DNA from: Bradyrhizobium sp. 141
Lineage (GTDB): Bacteria; Pseudomonadota; Alphaproteobacteria; Rhizobiales; Xanthobacteraceae
Direction of reading: 5' to 3'
DNA length: 64,000 bases
Assembly (NCBI RefSeq): GCF_023074055.1
Contig: NZ_JADPKR010000025.1
Span: forward strand, 175,820 to 239,819
Shown: piece after piece, positions 29,444 to 40,573 of the stretch
Position numbering within the stretch: the stretch's first letter is position 1
How the letters are laid out: each line of letters opens with the position of its first letter
The notes under the pieces: model-generated
What the model saw: only the letters and a program-made list of their open reading frames with translations
Told to the model about the DNA's origin: nothing
The model's database searches: none
Position numbers and translations under genes: made by a program

Positions 29444-30760
29444 ATGGCTCTTCGACATTTTGGTGCGGCTGCCGCTGTTGCGGTCACGGTTGGCCTGACG
29501 GCCTCGCCGGCCTTCGCTGTGACGGAAATCCAGTGGTGGCATGCGATGACCGGCGCGAACAACGACGTCATCGTCAAGCTTGCCAACGACTTCAACACGT
29601 CGCAGAGCGACTACAAGGTGATCCCGACCTACAAGGGCAATTACGCCGACACGATGAATGCGGGCATCGCCGCGTTCCGCGCCGGCAACGCCCCGCACAT
29701 CATGCAGGTGTTCGAGGTCGGCACCGCCACCATGATGGCTGCGACCGGCGCCGTGAAGCCCGTTTACAAGCTCATGGCCGACGCGGGCGAAAAGTTCGAT
29801 CCCAAGATCTACCTGCCCGCCATCACCGGCTACTACTCGACCTCCAAGGGCGAGATGCTGTCGTTCCCCTTCAACTCGTCCTCGACCGTGATGTGGGTCA
29901 ATCTCGACGAGCTGAAGAAGGCCAATGTCGAGGTCCCCAAGACCTGGCCCGAAACGTTCGAGGCGGCCAAGAAGCTCCATGACAACGGTCATGCGACCTG
30001 CGGCTTCTCCAACTCGTGGGTGACCTGGGTCAATCTCGAGCAGCTCTCCGCCTGGCACAACGTGCCGCTCGCCAGCAAGGCCAACGGCCTCGACGGCTTC
30101 GACACTGTGCTGGAGTTCAACGGACCGCTCCAGGTCAAGCACCTCGAGAAGCTGGTCGAGCTCCAGAAGGACAAGACCTACGATTACGCCGGCCGCACCA
30201 ACACCGGAGAAGGCCGCTTCACCTCGGGCGAATGCCCGCTCTACCTGACCTCGTCGGCCTTCTTCGGCAACGTCAAGGCGCAGGCCAAGTTCAACTTCAC
30301 CGCCGTGCCGATGCCCTATTATCCCGACGCAAAGGGCGCGCCGCAGAACTCGATCATCGGCGGCGCTTCGCTCTGGGTCATGGGCGGCAAGCCGGCCGAG
30401 GAATACAAGGGCGTCGCAAAATTCCTGACCTTCCTCTCGGACACCGATCGCCAGGTCTACATCCACAAGGCCTCGGGCTACCTGCCGATCACCAAGGCGG
30501 CCTATGAGAAGGCCAAGGCGGAAGGCTTCTACAAGGATCAGCCCTATCTCGAGACCCCGCTGCTCGAGCTGACCAACAAGGAGCCGACCGAGAACTCTCG
30601 CGGCCTGCGCCTTGGCAACATGGTTCAGCTCCGCGACGTCTGGTCGGAAGAGATCGAGCAGGCGCTCGCCGGCAAGAAGACCGCCAAGCAGGCGCTGGAC
30701 GCGGCCGTCGAACGCGGCAACACGATGCTGCGCCAGTTCGAAAAGACCGCCGTCAAGTGA
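29444..30760 (+). CDS. ugpB: sn-Glycerol-3-phosphate ABC transporter, periplasmic binding protein
   Basis: This 438-aa type-1 extracellular solute-binding protein has a signal peptide of about 25 residues ending ASPAFA. The mature start TEIQWWHAMTGANNDVI, with its W-W-H-A, is the UgpB hallmark, and the later GEGRFTSGECPLYLTSSA matches the same group. It delivers glycerol-3-phosphate (or glycerophosphodiesters) to UgpAE. The ATG at 29444 follows GGGAGG; the TTG directly before it is an alternative. It is first in ugpB-A-E-C, with a hairpin between it and ugpA. Confidence 0.92.
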   Translation: MALRHFGAAAAVAVTVGLTASPAFAVTEIQWWHAMTGANNDVIVKLANDFNTSQSDYKVIPTYKGNYADTMNAGIAAFRAGNAPHIMQVFEVGTATMMAATGAVKPVYKLMADAGEKFDPKIYLPAITGYYSTSKGEMLSFPFNSSSTVMWVNLDELKKANVEVPKTWPETFEAAKKLHDNGHATCGFSNSWVTWVNLEQLSAWHNVPLASKANGLDGFDTVLEFNGPLQVKHLEKLVELQKDKTYDYAGRTNTGEGRFTSGECPLYLTSSAFFGNVKAQAKFNFTAVPMPYYPDAKGAPQNSIIGGASLWVMGGKPAEEYKGVAKFLTFLSDTDRQVYIHKASGYLPITKAAYEKAKAEGFYKDQPYLETPLLELTNKEPTENSRGLRLGNMVQLRDVWSEEIEQALAGKKTAKQALDAAVERGNTMLRQFEKTAVK

Positions 30761-30767
30761 GGCGATC

Positions 30768-30797
30768 AGCGGCAGGCCGCTAACCCGGCCTGCCGCT
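30768..30797 (+). promoter_or_regulatory. Intercistronic hairpin between ugpB and ugpA
   Basis: A perfect 11-bp stem (AGCGGCAGGCC / GGCCTGCCGCT) with an 8-nt loop lies 7 bp past the ugpB stop and 10 bp before the ugpA start. No T-run follows. Such hairpins often protect the 3' end of binding-protein mRNA, so that it outnumbers permease mRNA. Confidence 0.65.
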
Positions 30798-30807
30798 CTG
30801 GGGCATC

Positions 30808-31689
30808 ATGCAAAAGCAAGCCATTTTCCAATCGAAGCTATTGCCTTACGCGCTGGTTGCGCCGCAGCTCGCGATCGTCCTGATTTTCTTCTACTGGCCG
30901 GCCCTGCAGGCCGTGATCCAGTCCTTCCTGCTCCAGGATGCGTTCGGCCTTTCGACGAGCTTCGTCTGGTTCGACAATTATCTCGAGCTGCTGAAGGACC
31001 GCGCCTATTTCGAGGCGATCGTGCGGACCTTCTTCTTCTCGTTCGCCATCGCTGTGTCGTCGCTGTCGTTTGCGCTGCTGCTTGCCGTGATGGCGGACAA
31101 GCCGCTGCGCGGTTCGATGCTCTACCGGACGCTGCTGATCTGGCCCTATGCGGTGGCACCGCCGGTCGTCGGCGTGCTCTGGATCTTCATGCTGCATCCC
31201 TCGCTGGGTGTGCTCTCGCGATACTTGCGCGCCCTCGGCATCGACTGGAATCCGATGCTCGACGGTGACCAGGCCGCTGCGCTGATCATCCTCGCCGCCG
31301 CCTGGAAGCAGATCTCCTACAATTTCCTGTTCTTCCTCGCCGGCCTGCAAAGCATCCCGCGAAGCGTGCTCGAGGCCGCCGCGATCGACGGCGCGCGCCC
31401 CATGCGGCGGTTCTGGACCGTGACGTTTCCGCTGCTGTCGCCGACCATCTTCTTCCTGCTGGTCGTCAACATCGTCTACGCCTTCTTCGACACGTTCGGC
31501 ATCATCGACACCATGACCCGCGGCGGTCCCGGCACGTCGACGGTCACGCTGGTCTACAAGGTCTATTCCGACGGCCTGCTCGGCGGCAATCTCGGCAGCT
31601 CGGCGGCGCAATCGGTGATCCTGATGATCATGGTGATCGTGCTGACCGGAATCCAGTTCCGCTTCGTCGAACGCAAGGTGACCTACTGA
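30808..31689 (+). CDS. ugpA: Glycerol-3-phosphate ABC transporter permease UgpA
   Basis: This 293-aa permease has about six membrane segments, the first in LLPYALVAPQLAIVLIFFYW. The cytoplasmic EAA loop that contacts the ATPase reads EAAAIDGARPMRRFWTVTFP. It forms the inner-membrane channel with UgpE. The start codon ATG at 30808 is close to the intercistronic hairpin. The last base overlaps the ugpE start. Confidence 0.92.
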   Translation: MQKQAIFQSKLLPYALVAPQLAIVLIFFYWPALQAVIQSFLLQDAFGLSTSFVWFDNYLELLKDRAYFEAIVRTFFFSFAIAVSSLSFALLLAVMADKPLRGSMLYRTLLIWPYAVAPPVVGVLWIFMLHPSLGVLSRYLRALGIDWNPMLDGDQAAALIILAAAWKQISYNFLFFLAGLQSIPRSVLEAAAIDGARPMRRFWTVTFPLLSPTIFFLLVVNIVYAFFDTFGIIDTMTRGGPGTSTVTLVYKVYSDGLLGGNLGSSAAQSVILMIMVIVLTGIQFRFVERKVTY

Positions 31690-32537
31690 TGGTCGAGGAA
31701 GAGGGCTTCCGGCGCTACGTCGCCCACATCATCCTCTGGATCGGGATCGCGATCGTCGCGTTCCCCGTCTACATCGCGATCGTCGCCTCGACCCAGGACA
31801 ACGCGCTGATCGCCAACGGGCAAATGTCGCTGCTGCCCGGCGGGCATTTCCTCCAAACCTATTACCAGACCATCTTTGTCGGCACGAGCGGCTCGACCCG
31901 CGAGCCGGTCGGCAACATGATGCTGAACTCGCTGGTGATGGCGCTGCTGATCGCGGTCGGCAAGATCGCGATCTCGATCATTTCGGCCTATGCGATCGTG
32001 TATTTCCGATTTCCGTTCCGGATGCCGATCTTCTGGATCATCTTCATCACTTTGATGCTGCCGGTCGAAGTCCGCATCTATCCGACCTACAAGATCGTCG
32101 CCGATCTGCACATGCTCGACAGCTATGCCGGCCTGTCGCTGCCGCTGATCGCCTCGGCCACCGCGACGCTGCTGTTCCGCCAGTTCTTCATGACCGTGCC
32201 GGACGAGTTACTGGAAGCCTCGCGCATCGACGGCGCCGGTCCCTTCCGCTTCTTCTGGGATACGCTGCTGCCGCTGTCGCGCACCAACATGGCCGCGCTG
32301 TTCGTGATCCTGTTCATCCTCGGCTGGAATCAATATCTCTGGCCGCTGCTGATCACCACGCGCGACGACATGCAGACCATCCAGATCGGCATCCGCAAGA
32401 TGATCACCACCACCGACGCGTTGACCGAATGGCCGATCGTGATGGCGACCGCCGTGCTCGCGATGCTGCCGCCGGTCTTCGTCGTCGTCGTCATGCAGAA
32501 ATTGTTCGTGCGCGGCCTGGTCGAGACGGAGAAGTAG
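31689..32537 (+). CDS. ugpE: Glycerol-3-phosphate ABC transporter permease UgpE
   Basis: This 282-aa permease partners UgpA. It has about six membrane segments, and the EAA loop is EASRIDGAGPFRFFWDTLLP. The N-terminal membrane helix HIILWIGIAIVAFPVYIAIV is typical of the family, and the C-terminus FVRGLVETEK is also family-like. Its start shares one base with the ugpA stop, and ugpC begins 6 bp after its stop. Confidence 0.92.
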   Translation: MVEEEGFRRYVAHIILWIGIAIVAFPVYIAIVASTQDNALIANGQMSLLPGGHFLQTYYQTIFVGTSGSTREPVGNMMLNSLVMALLIAVGKIAISIISAYAIVYFRFPFRMPIFWIIFITLMLPVEVRIYPTYKIVADLHMLDSYAGLSLPLIASATATLLFRQFFMTVPDELLEASRIDGAGPFRFFWDTLLPLSRTNMAALFVILFILGWNQYLWPLLITTRDDMQTIQIGIRKMITTTDALTEWPIVMATAVLAMLPPVFVVVVMQKLFVRGLVETEK

Positions 32538-32543
32538 AGAGTT

Positions 32544-33629
<1,086 letters not shown>

Positions 33630-33723
33630 GGGTTCCTAGGCCTCGCAACTCAAAAAATGCGAAAACAACCCCATGCACAGTAGAAGGGCCTTGTTTTCGT
33701 TGGGATAAATCGCGCCCCAAATT

Positions 33724-33808
33724 CGTCATGCCCGGGCTTGTCCCGGGCATCCACGTTCTTCGTGCGTAAGAAAGATCGTGGATGGCCGGGACAAGCCCGG
33801 CCATGACG
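33724..33808. repeat. Palindromic intergenic repeat CGTCATGCCCGGG...GGCCATGACG (copy 1)
   Basis: The outer arms CGTCATGCCCGGGCTTGTCC and the matching GGACAAGCCCGGCCATGACG enclose ATCCACG / CGTGGAT. A second copy in the opposite orientation lies at 61575-61660. The 94 bp between ugpC and this element show no gene. Confidence 0.88.
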
Positions 33809-33881
33809 ATGTGGAAGCGATTGGATGAAAGCAAATCGGATCACATGTGGGAATGACGCCTGTGCAGTCTCCCGCTACCTG

Positions 33882-33910
33882 CTTGAACCAACATGGGAAC
33901 ATGCCCATAT
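33882..33910 (+). promoter_or_regulatory. RpoH (sigma-32)-type promoter of hsp20
   Basis: A -35 box CTTGAAC at 33882-33888 and a -10 box CCCATAT at 33904-33910 are separated by 15 bp. This is close to the heat-shock consensus CTTGAAA-N13-15-CCCATNT. Transcription should start near 33917, leaving a leader of about 60 nt before the hsp20 ATG. Confidence 0.8.
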
Positions 33911-33916
33911 TGCTGA

Positions 33917-33978
33917 CCAAGGGGTGCCGCTTGCGGGCCCTGATGCACCAAAGTCGCTTCGAGAGGACTTTGTAAACT
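33917..33978 (+). ncRNA. ROSE-like RNA thermometer in the hsp20 leader
   Basis: The 3'-terminal hairpin at 33950-33971 pairs AAAGTC with GACTTT and buries part of the Shine-Dalgarno GAGAGGA (33961-33967). On the other arm it has TCGCT opposite AGGA, the U-Y-G-C-U signature with a G-G mismatch that defines ROSE elements. An upstream CCGCTTGCGG stem adds a second hairpin. Melting on heat shock should free the ribosome-binding site. Confidence 0.78.
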
Positions 33979-34404
33979 ATGTCTCGTGTTCCAACGCTCT
34001 CCAGTCCGTTCCTTCTGGGCTTCGACGAGATCGAGCGCGTGCTCGATCGGGTCGTCAAAGGCGCCGACGGTTATCCTCCCTACAATATCGAGAGGTGCGG
34101 CGGCGCGGACGGCCAGCCCGAGCGCTTACGAATCACGCTGGCGGTCGCAGGATTCACGCGCGACCAACTCGATGTAACCATTGAGGAAAACCAGCTCGTG
34201 ATCCGCGGGCGGCAGCAGGACGACAAGTCCCGGCAATACATCCATCGCGGCATCGCCGCGCGCCACTTCCAGCGCACCTTCGTGCTGGCGGAGGGGATGC
34301 TGGTGCTGGGTGCGGATCTGAAGAACGGGCTGTTGTCGGTCGATCTTGCCCGGCCTGAACCGGAGAGGATCGTTAAGACAATCGCTATCAATGAGCACGA
34401 ATAA
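33979..34404 (+). CDS. Small heat-shock protein, Hsp20/alpha-crystallin family
   Basis: This 141-aa ATP-independent holdase chaperone has a central alpha-crystallin domain (about residues 35-130). Its conserved closing motif GLLSVDLARPEPE is the class A G-x-L pattern. An N-terminal FLLGFDEIERVLDRV segment precedes it. The rhizobial HspA group is the nearest match. It is preceded by an RpoH-type promoter and a ROSE-like leader and followed by a DUF1150 gene, a pairing typical of rhizobial small heat-shock operons. It has GAGAGGA 11 nt before the ATG. Confidence 0.93.
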   Translation: MSRVPTLSSPFLLGFDEIERVLDRVVKGADGYPPYNIERCGGADGQPERLRITLAVAGFTRDQLDVTIEENQLVIRGRQQDDKSRQYIHRGIAARHFQRTFVLAEGMLVLGADLKNGLLSVDLARPEPERIVKTIAINEHE

Positions 34405-34454
34405 TGGAACGAGTAGCGGACTCGACCGCTTAGTGTTCCAGAGGAGTCGAGACC

Positions 34455-34727
34455 ATGAGTGAAGGTCACGTTGCGTTCGAATACGAAGCCAAGAATGTCT
34501 CGCCCGAGACGCTGGCAACCCTCGGCGAAGGTCATATCGCCTATGTGAAGCAGATCCGTTCCGAGGATGTGCCGGGCCTGTTTCCCGAAGCGCCGAAAAT
34601 CGCGCCGGGCCTCAAGCTCTTCGCGCTCCACGCCGCCGACGGCACGCCGATCATGCTGACCGACAGCCGCGAAGCCGCGATCGCCAACGCCTGGAGCAAC
34701 GAGCTGCAAGCGGTGAGCGTGCACTGA
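34455..34727 (+). CDS. DUF1150 family protein
   Basis: This 90-aa protein belongs to the alphaproteobacterial DUF1150 family; IAYVKQIRSEDVPGLFPEAP and the ending GTPIMLTDSREAAIANAWSN are recognisable. It has no membrane segment or known catalytic motif. It is 50 bp downstream of hsp20 with AGAGGAG upstream of its ATG, so it is very likely in the heat-shock operon. A strong terminator follows. Function is unknown. Confidence 0.88.
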   Translation: MSEGHVAFEYEAKNVSPETLATLGEGHIAYVKQIRSEDVPGLFPEAPKIAPGLKLFALHAADGTPIMLTDSREAAIANAWSNELQAVSVH

Positions 34728-34758
34728 GGACGCGCACGTCGCACGAATAGGGTTTTGG

Positions 34759-34797
34759 CGGGCATGCCTTCGCAGGAAGGCGTGCCCGTTTTCATTT
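34759..34797 (+). terminator. Rho-independent terminator of the hsp20-DUF1150 operon
   Basis: A 12-bp stem (CGGGCATGCCTT / AAGGCGTGCCCG, with one G-T pair) and loop CGCAGG-like are followed by TTTTCATTTT. It lies 31 bp after the DUF1150 stop. Confidence 0.88.
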
Positions 34798-34891
34798 TGG
34801 GCGATGATGTTGCCGCGCCGTCATTGCGAGGAGCGAAGCGACGAAGCAATCCAGAATGCCTTCGCGGATGGATTCACCACTGTCTCGCACA

Positions 34892-36004
34892 TCACTTCAC
34901 AAATCCGAGCCCTTCACGCGCCGTGTCCACGGCCCATTTGTCGGTCGGCGGCAGTGCGAGCACGCTGTTGAAGTCGGCGCGCGCATGCTTGGCATCGGAC
35001 ATCATCATGTAGAGAAGGCCGCGATTGACCAGGACATCCTGGTTGTTGGGATCGAGCCGAAGCGCCTCGTTGTAGTCGGCGAGCGCGCGATCGTGCTGTC
35101 CGAGGTCGCGAAACACGCCGGCGCGATCGGTATAGACCTGCGAATCTCGCGGCTGTAGCCGAATCGCTTCGTCGAAATCGGCAAGGGCCCGTTTATCGTC
35201 GCCCTTCCTGTGCAGGACAACGGCGCGAACGCGATAGGCCTTCTGGAAAGACGGCGTGATTCTCGTGACGTCATCCAACTCCCGGATGGTGCCGTCGGTG
35301 TCATCCTTGTTCAGGAACACAATGGCCCGGCAATAATGGCCGCCGGCACTTCCGGGCTCGAGACGAACGGCGCTGTCGCAGTCTTCCAGGGCTGCATCGA
35401 TCTCGCCCTTGTTGAGACGAATGTTGCTTCGCAGTTCGTAGGGCCAGGCAGCGGCTGGATTCCGCTGCATCGCCTCGGTGTAATCGGCGGCGGCGCGATC
35501 GGCGGCGCCCTTCACCGCATAGACCTGCCCGCGCATCATGAGCGCACGGTAGGCCTGCTTGGGGCTGCGTTCGATGGCCTCGGTGAAGCCGGCGATCGCG
35601 AGATCGAAATCGCGGTGGTTAAAATATTCCTCGGCGCGCGAGGTGTAGGGCGCGCCATAGTCGGGATCGAGGCGGATGGCCTCGTTGTAGTCGGCCATCG
35701 CGCGATCGCGGTCGCCTTTGGCGGAATAGGCGCGGCCGCGGCAATGATAGGCACGCCCGAAGTTCGGGTCGATCCGGATCGCAGCGCTGCAATCGTCGAA
35801 GGCGCGATTCCAGTCCCGCTTGAGATAGTAGGCTTCTCCCCGCAGCTCGTAAGCCGCCGCATTCGCCGGCTCCGCCGCGATGATCGCGGTCTTCTCAGCG
35901 ATGACGCGATCGTTGGATGCCTCGTCAGCATGCGCCACGGCCGTCACAGCGATCGTGACCGAGCAAAGCAGACCGAAAACCCGGCCGATCGAACCGCAAA
36001 TCAT
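34892..36004 (-). CDS. Exported TPR-repeat protein
   Basis: This 370-aa protein has an N-terminal signal peptide (hydrophobic core VFGLLCSVTIAVTAVAHA). About nine tetratricopeptide repeats follow, each with the pattern A-x-x-D-Y-x-x-A-I-x-L-D-P (for example RAMADYNEAIRLDPDYGAPY and RALADYNEALRLDPNNQDVL). It should be a periplasmic protein-interaction scaffold with no catalytic domain. It is monocistronic, convergent with the heat-shock operon. Partners are unknown. Confidence 0.88.
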   Translation of the reverse strand: MICGSIGRVFGLLCSVTIAVTAVAHADEASNDRVIAEKTAIIAAEPANAAAYELRGEAYYLKRDWNRAFDDCSAAIRIDPNFGRAYHCRGRAYSAKGDRDRAMADYNEAIRLDPDYGAPYTSRAEEYFNHRDFDLAIAGFTEAIERSPKQAYRALMMRGQVYAVKGAADRAAADYTEAMQRNPAAAWPYELRSNIRLNKGEIDAALEDCDSAVRLEPGSAGGHYCRAIVFLNKDDTDGTIRELDDVTRITPSFQKAYRVRAVVLHRKGDDKRALADFDEAIRLQPRDSQVYTDRAGVFRDLGQHDRALADYNEALRLDPNNQDVLVNRGLLYMMMSDAKHARADFNSVLALPPTDKWAVDTAREGLGFVK

Positions 36005-36121
36005 GTGTTGAAAATTCCTGCGCCGAATCCCTGCCGGACGCGTGCGGAATCCGATCGACAGCGCCCGGCCGTGAAATTAAGTCGCAGACGTTGCGGGGTG
36101 GGTTCGAACGGGCGGGAGGCC

Positions 36122-36583
36122 TTACGCCGCGGTCGCCGGCGGCAGGGCCAGCACCGAATAGATCGCCTGGGCATCGCGCGAGGCGCGGAGTTTTTTGGCG
36201 ATGTCCTGGTCGCGCAGGAGGCGGGCGATGCGGGCGAGCGCCTTGAGGTGATCGGCGCCGGCGCCTTCGGGGGCGAGCAGCAGGAAGACCAGATCGACCG
36301 GTTGGCCGTCCATCGATTCGAAATCGATCGGGCGGTCGAGCCGTGCGAACAGGCCAAAGATCTTTTCGAGCTTGGGCAGCTTGCCGTGCGGAATGGCAAC
36401 GCCGTAGCCGACCGCTGTGGTGCCGAGCTTCTCCCGCTGCAGCAGCACCTCGAACACGGAGCGCTCGTTCTGGCCGGTCAGCTCGGCGGCCTTGGCCGCA
36501 AGCTCCTGCAAGGCCTGCTTCTTGCTGTTGACCTTCAATGCCGGGAGAATCGCCTCGGGTGCGACCAGATCGGTAATCGGCAT
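36122..36583 (-). CDS. ptsN: PTS IIA-like nitrogen regulatory protein PtsN
   Basis: This 153-aa EIIA-Ntr has its phospho-acceptor His66 in GYGVAIPHGKLPKL, and the conserved VFLLLAPEGAGADHLKALA follows. It receives phosphate from NPr in the nitrogen PTS and regulates potassium transport and carbon/nitrogen balance in related bacteria. It is the last gene of the lptC-lptA-lptB-rpoN-hpf-ptsN block and lies 227 bp past hpf. Confidence 0.96.
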   Translation of the reverse strand: MPITDLVAPEAILPALKVNSKKQALQELAAKAAELTGQNERSVFEVLLQREKLGTTAVGYGVAIPHGKLPKLEKIFGLFARLDRPIDFESMDGQPVDLVFLLLAPEGAGADHLKALARIARLLRDQDIAKKLRASRDAQAIYSVLALPPATAA

Positions 36584-36810
36584 GGAGGCTTTCCGAGGTG
36601 AATTAAACCGTCAGGTTCCGATTTGGCCAGCTTGATAGACCAAGCTGAGCCGGCGTCAATAACATGAAGCAGGAGGGGGACTTAGCCAAGGTCCTGCCAA
36701 GTCCAGATGTGGGGGGCTTCTACTCCAACGCAATCCCGGTGCCAACTCCCGCGTGCGGCTTTGCCACGGTCATTGTTAAGGGCCGGGATCGTACGGACCC
36801 CCGCCTCGGC

Positions 36811-37413
36811 CTAGCCGCCCGCCTTGCCGTCCACCTTGGCCCCCGGCGGATCGATCCAGCCCACATTGCCGTCCGCCCGGCGGTAAATGATGTTCACCCG
36901 GCCCGACGAGCCATGCTGGAAGACCAGGCAAGGCGCTCCGCTGAGATCGAGTTCCATGACCGCCTCGCTGACCGACAGCGGCCTTAGCGAGGTGGTCGCC
37001 TCGGCGATGATAACGGGGCTGTAGCCGGTGACCTCGTCCTCGCCCTCCGGAGCCTCCAGCACGTAGCTCGTCGCATCGAGCGCAGCCATCGCCTCGGAGG
37101 CGACATGGGCCTTGCGGGCGGAGCGGTCCTTGAGGCGATTCTTGTAGCGACGCAGCCGCTTCTCGATCATTACCAGCGCCTGGTCGGCGCTGGCATAGGC
37201 ATCCGGCGCGTTCGAATCGGCTTCCAGCGTGATTCCCGAATCGAGATGCAGGGCGCAATCGGTGCGGAAGCCGAAGCCGTCCTTGCTGAGCGTGATGTGG
37301 CCGGAATAATTGCCGTCGAAATATTTGCGCAGCACCTCGTCGGTGCGGTCGGCGACGCGGCCGCGCAGGGCCTCACCGACGCTGATGCTCTTGCCCGAAA
37401 TCCGAAGAGTCAT
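36811..37413 (-). CDS. hpf: Ribosome hibernation-promoting factor, long form
   Basis: This 200-aa long HPF has an N-terminal S30AE domain (residues 1-105; DFGF-like GFGFRTDCALHLDSG and the basic ERRLRRYKNRLKDRS). A linker leads to the C-terminal dimerisation domain (LSVSEAVMELDLSGAPCLVF...GRVNIIYRRADGNVGWIDPP). Long HPF alone makes 100S ribosomes in stationary phase. It lies between rpoN and ptsN, its usual place. Confidence 0.95.
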   Translation of the reverse strand: MTLRISGKSISVGEALRGRVADRTDEVLRKYFDGNYSGHITLSKDGFGFRTDCALHLDSGITLEADSNAPDAYASADQALVMIEKRLRRYKNRLKDRSARKAHVASEAMAALDATSYVLEAPEGEDEVTGYSPVIIAEATTSLRPLSVSEAVMELDLSGAPCLVFQHGSSGRVNIIYRRADGNVGWIDPPGAKVDGKAGG

Positions 37414-37611
37414 GGGATGCCTCGCTTGGTTTGCTCCTCAGCTGCGACGACGAATCATCGCAGTTGAAGTCGTTCCCTGCGCATGATCTCCCCACGAACC
37501 CTTTCCGCGTTTGTCGGGAGAGGAAACCGCTGTGCACTTTTCCGGATCATGCGCGTGCCTGGATCGGTTGCAAAGGGGAGCCGAGAGTAGCGCGATTTCG
37601 CGCCAGCGCAA

Positions 37612-39243
37612 TCAGGCCGGTTCGGGATTGCGGGAACGATCGGACAAGGCGGTGGAGAGGACGTTACCAAGAGCGCTCTGCTTGTCGCGGCGGCGTTGCA
37701 CCGAAGAGGGTATGCGCATGGCTTCGCGGTACTTCGCGACCGTGCGGCGGGCAATATCAATGCCCGAGGCGCGCAAGCGTTCCACGATGGTATCGTCCGA
37801 CAGGATCGCCGCGGGCGCTTCCGAATCGATCAGCTGCTTGATGTGATGGCGAACGGCTTCGGCAGAATGCGCCTCGCCGCCGTCGGCGGAGGCGATCGAG
37901 GCCGTGAAGAAATATTTCAACTCGAATGTGCCGCGATTTGTCGCCATGTATTTGTTGGCGGTGACGCGCGACACCGTGGATTCATGCATCTGAATGGCGT
38001 CGGCGACGGCCTTCAGATTGAGCGGCCGCAGGTGCGCCACGCCGTGGGTGAAGAAGCCGTCCTGCTGGCGCACGATCTCGGTTGCAACCTTCAGGATGGT
38101 GCGGGCGCGCTGGTCGAGCGCGCGCACCAGCCAGGTCGCGTTCTGAAGCGCGTCGGTGAAATAGGACTTGTCGCCATCCTTGCCGATCTTCTTCGACAGC
38201 TGGGAATAGTAAGTCTGATTGACCAGCACGCGCGGCAAGGTGTCGCTGTTGAGCTCGACATGCCAGCCGCCGTCAGGACCTGGGCGGACATAGACATCAG
38301 GCACCATGGTCTGCAGACGCGCCGAGCCGAACTTCATGCCGGGCTTGGGATTGAGGCGGCGGATCTCGCCGATCATGTCGGCGATGTCCTCGTCGTCGAC
38401 GCCGCAGATCTTGCGCAAGGCCACGATGTCGCGCTTGGCGAGGAGATCGAGATGCTCGACCAGGGCCTGCATTGCGGGATCATAGCGGTCGAGCTCGCGG
38501 AGCTGGATCGCAAGGCATTCGCTGAGAGATCGCGCGCAGACGCCGGGCGGATCGAATTTTTGCAGCACGGCAAGGACGCCCTCGACGTCGGCTTGCGATG
38601 CGCCAAGGCGCTCGGCGGCCTGGCCGAGATCACCCGGCAGATAGCCGGCCTCGTCGACGAGGTCGATCAGGTACTGGCCGATCATGCGCTGCGCAGGACC
38701 AGTGAAGGCGACCGAGAGCTGCTCGGCGAGATGGTCCGACAGGGTCAACTCCGCGGCGACGAAGGCTTCGAGATTGTAGTCCTCATCGCCGGAGGCGCCG
38801 CCGCCCCATTCGGTATAGGTGGTCGGCGCGGCGTCCTGGGCGTTGCGCGCCGCAGCCTCGGCCGGCTCCTCGGAGAAGACGTTGTCCAGGCCCGTGTCCA
38901 GTGTCTGCTCGATCTCGGCGCGGGTGCCGAGATCCTTGCTCATCCATTCTTCCTGGCCCGGCTCGAAGCCTTCCGCACTGCCGCCAAAGCCGTCGTCACC
39001 CTGACCGTCACCTTGGCCGCCGGCCTCGTCGCCATCGCCGTACTGACCGGCATCAGTGGGGGTCTCGCCCGCGGGGGCCTCGTCATTGGCCCGTTCCAGC
39101 AGGGGGTTACGCTCGAGCTCCTCTTCCACGAACGTCGTGAGATCGAGATTGGACAATTGCAGCAGCTTGATCGCCTGCATCAACTGCGGCGTCATGACCA
39201 GCGACTGCGATTGCCGGAACTCTAATCTCTGCGTAAGCGCCAT
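37612..39243 (-). CDS. rpoN: RNA polymerase sigma-54 factor
   Basis: This 543-aa protein has glutamine- and leucine-rich region I (QSLVMTPQLMQAIKLLQLSN) and a long acidic region II (residues about 60-110, rich in Asp and Gly). The core-binding and HTH domains follow, and the RpoN box ARRTVAKYREAM near the C-terminus recognises the -24 element. It directs enhancer-dependent promoters such as nitrogen-fixation and assimilation genes. It sits 88 bp behind lptB and 198 bp ahead of hpf. Part of a GATCATGC repeat lies in the gap after its stop. Confidence 0.97.
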   Translation of the reverse strand: MALTQRLEFRQSQSLVMTPQLMQAIKLLQLSNLDLTTFVEEELERNPLLERANDEAPAGETPTDAGQYGDGDEAGGQGDGQGDDGFGGSAEGFEPGQEEWMSKDLGTRAEIEQTLDTGLDNVFSEEPAEAAARNAQDAAPTTYTEWGGGASGDEDYNLEAFVAAELTLSDHLAEQLSVAFTGPAQRMIGQYLIDLVDEAGYLPGDLGQAAERLGASQADVEGVLAVLQKFDPPGVCARSLSECLAIQLRELDRYDPAMQALVEHLDLLAKRDIVALRKICGVDDEDIADMIGEIRRLNPKPGMKFGSARLQTMVPDVYVRPGPDGGWHVELNSDTLPRVLVNQTYYSQLSKKIGKDGDKSYFTDALQNATWLVRALDQRARTILKVATEIVRQQDGFFTHGVAHLRPLNLKAVADAIQMHESTVSRVTANKYMATNRGTFELKYFFTASIASADGGEAHSAEAVRHHIKQLIDSEAPAAILSDDTIVERLRASGIDIARRTVAKYREAMRIPSSVQRRRDKQSALGNVLSTALSDRSRNPEPA

Positions 39244-39331
39244 GAAGCAAGAACCGATCCAAAAAGTTGGTCCGATTTTTGCTTATCCTAGTCCAGGCCC
39301 GATGTACACGTCTTGACGAACGCAAAAACGG

Positions 39332-40351
<1,020 letters not shown>

Positions 40352-40573
40352 CCCCGCCTTTTAGCCTTTCGCGACGATCCTGCGCGAATTCGCGCGATCT
40401 GCCGCACCGGCCTTTCGATTCGCCGACGCAGCATGAGTGAAGGGATGTCTCATGCCCAGTGAAACACGCCCGAAAAGCGGCGGACCCCGCTTCGATAGCC
40501 CTGCGCGCTAGATACAGTCTCGCCGGCCAAGCTTCAACCTCGGTTCGGGAGCATCCGAACCAAGTTGTTGAAT

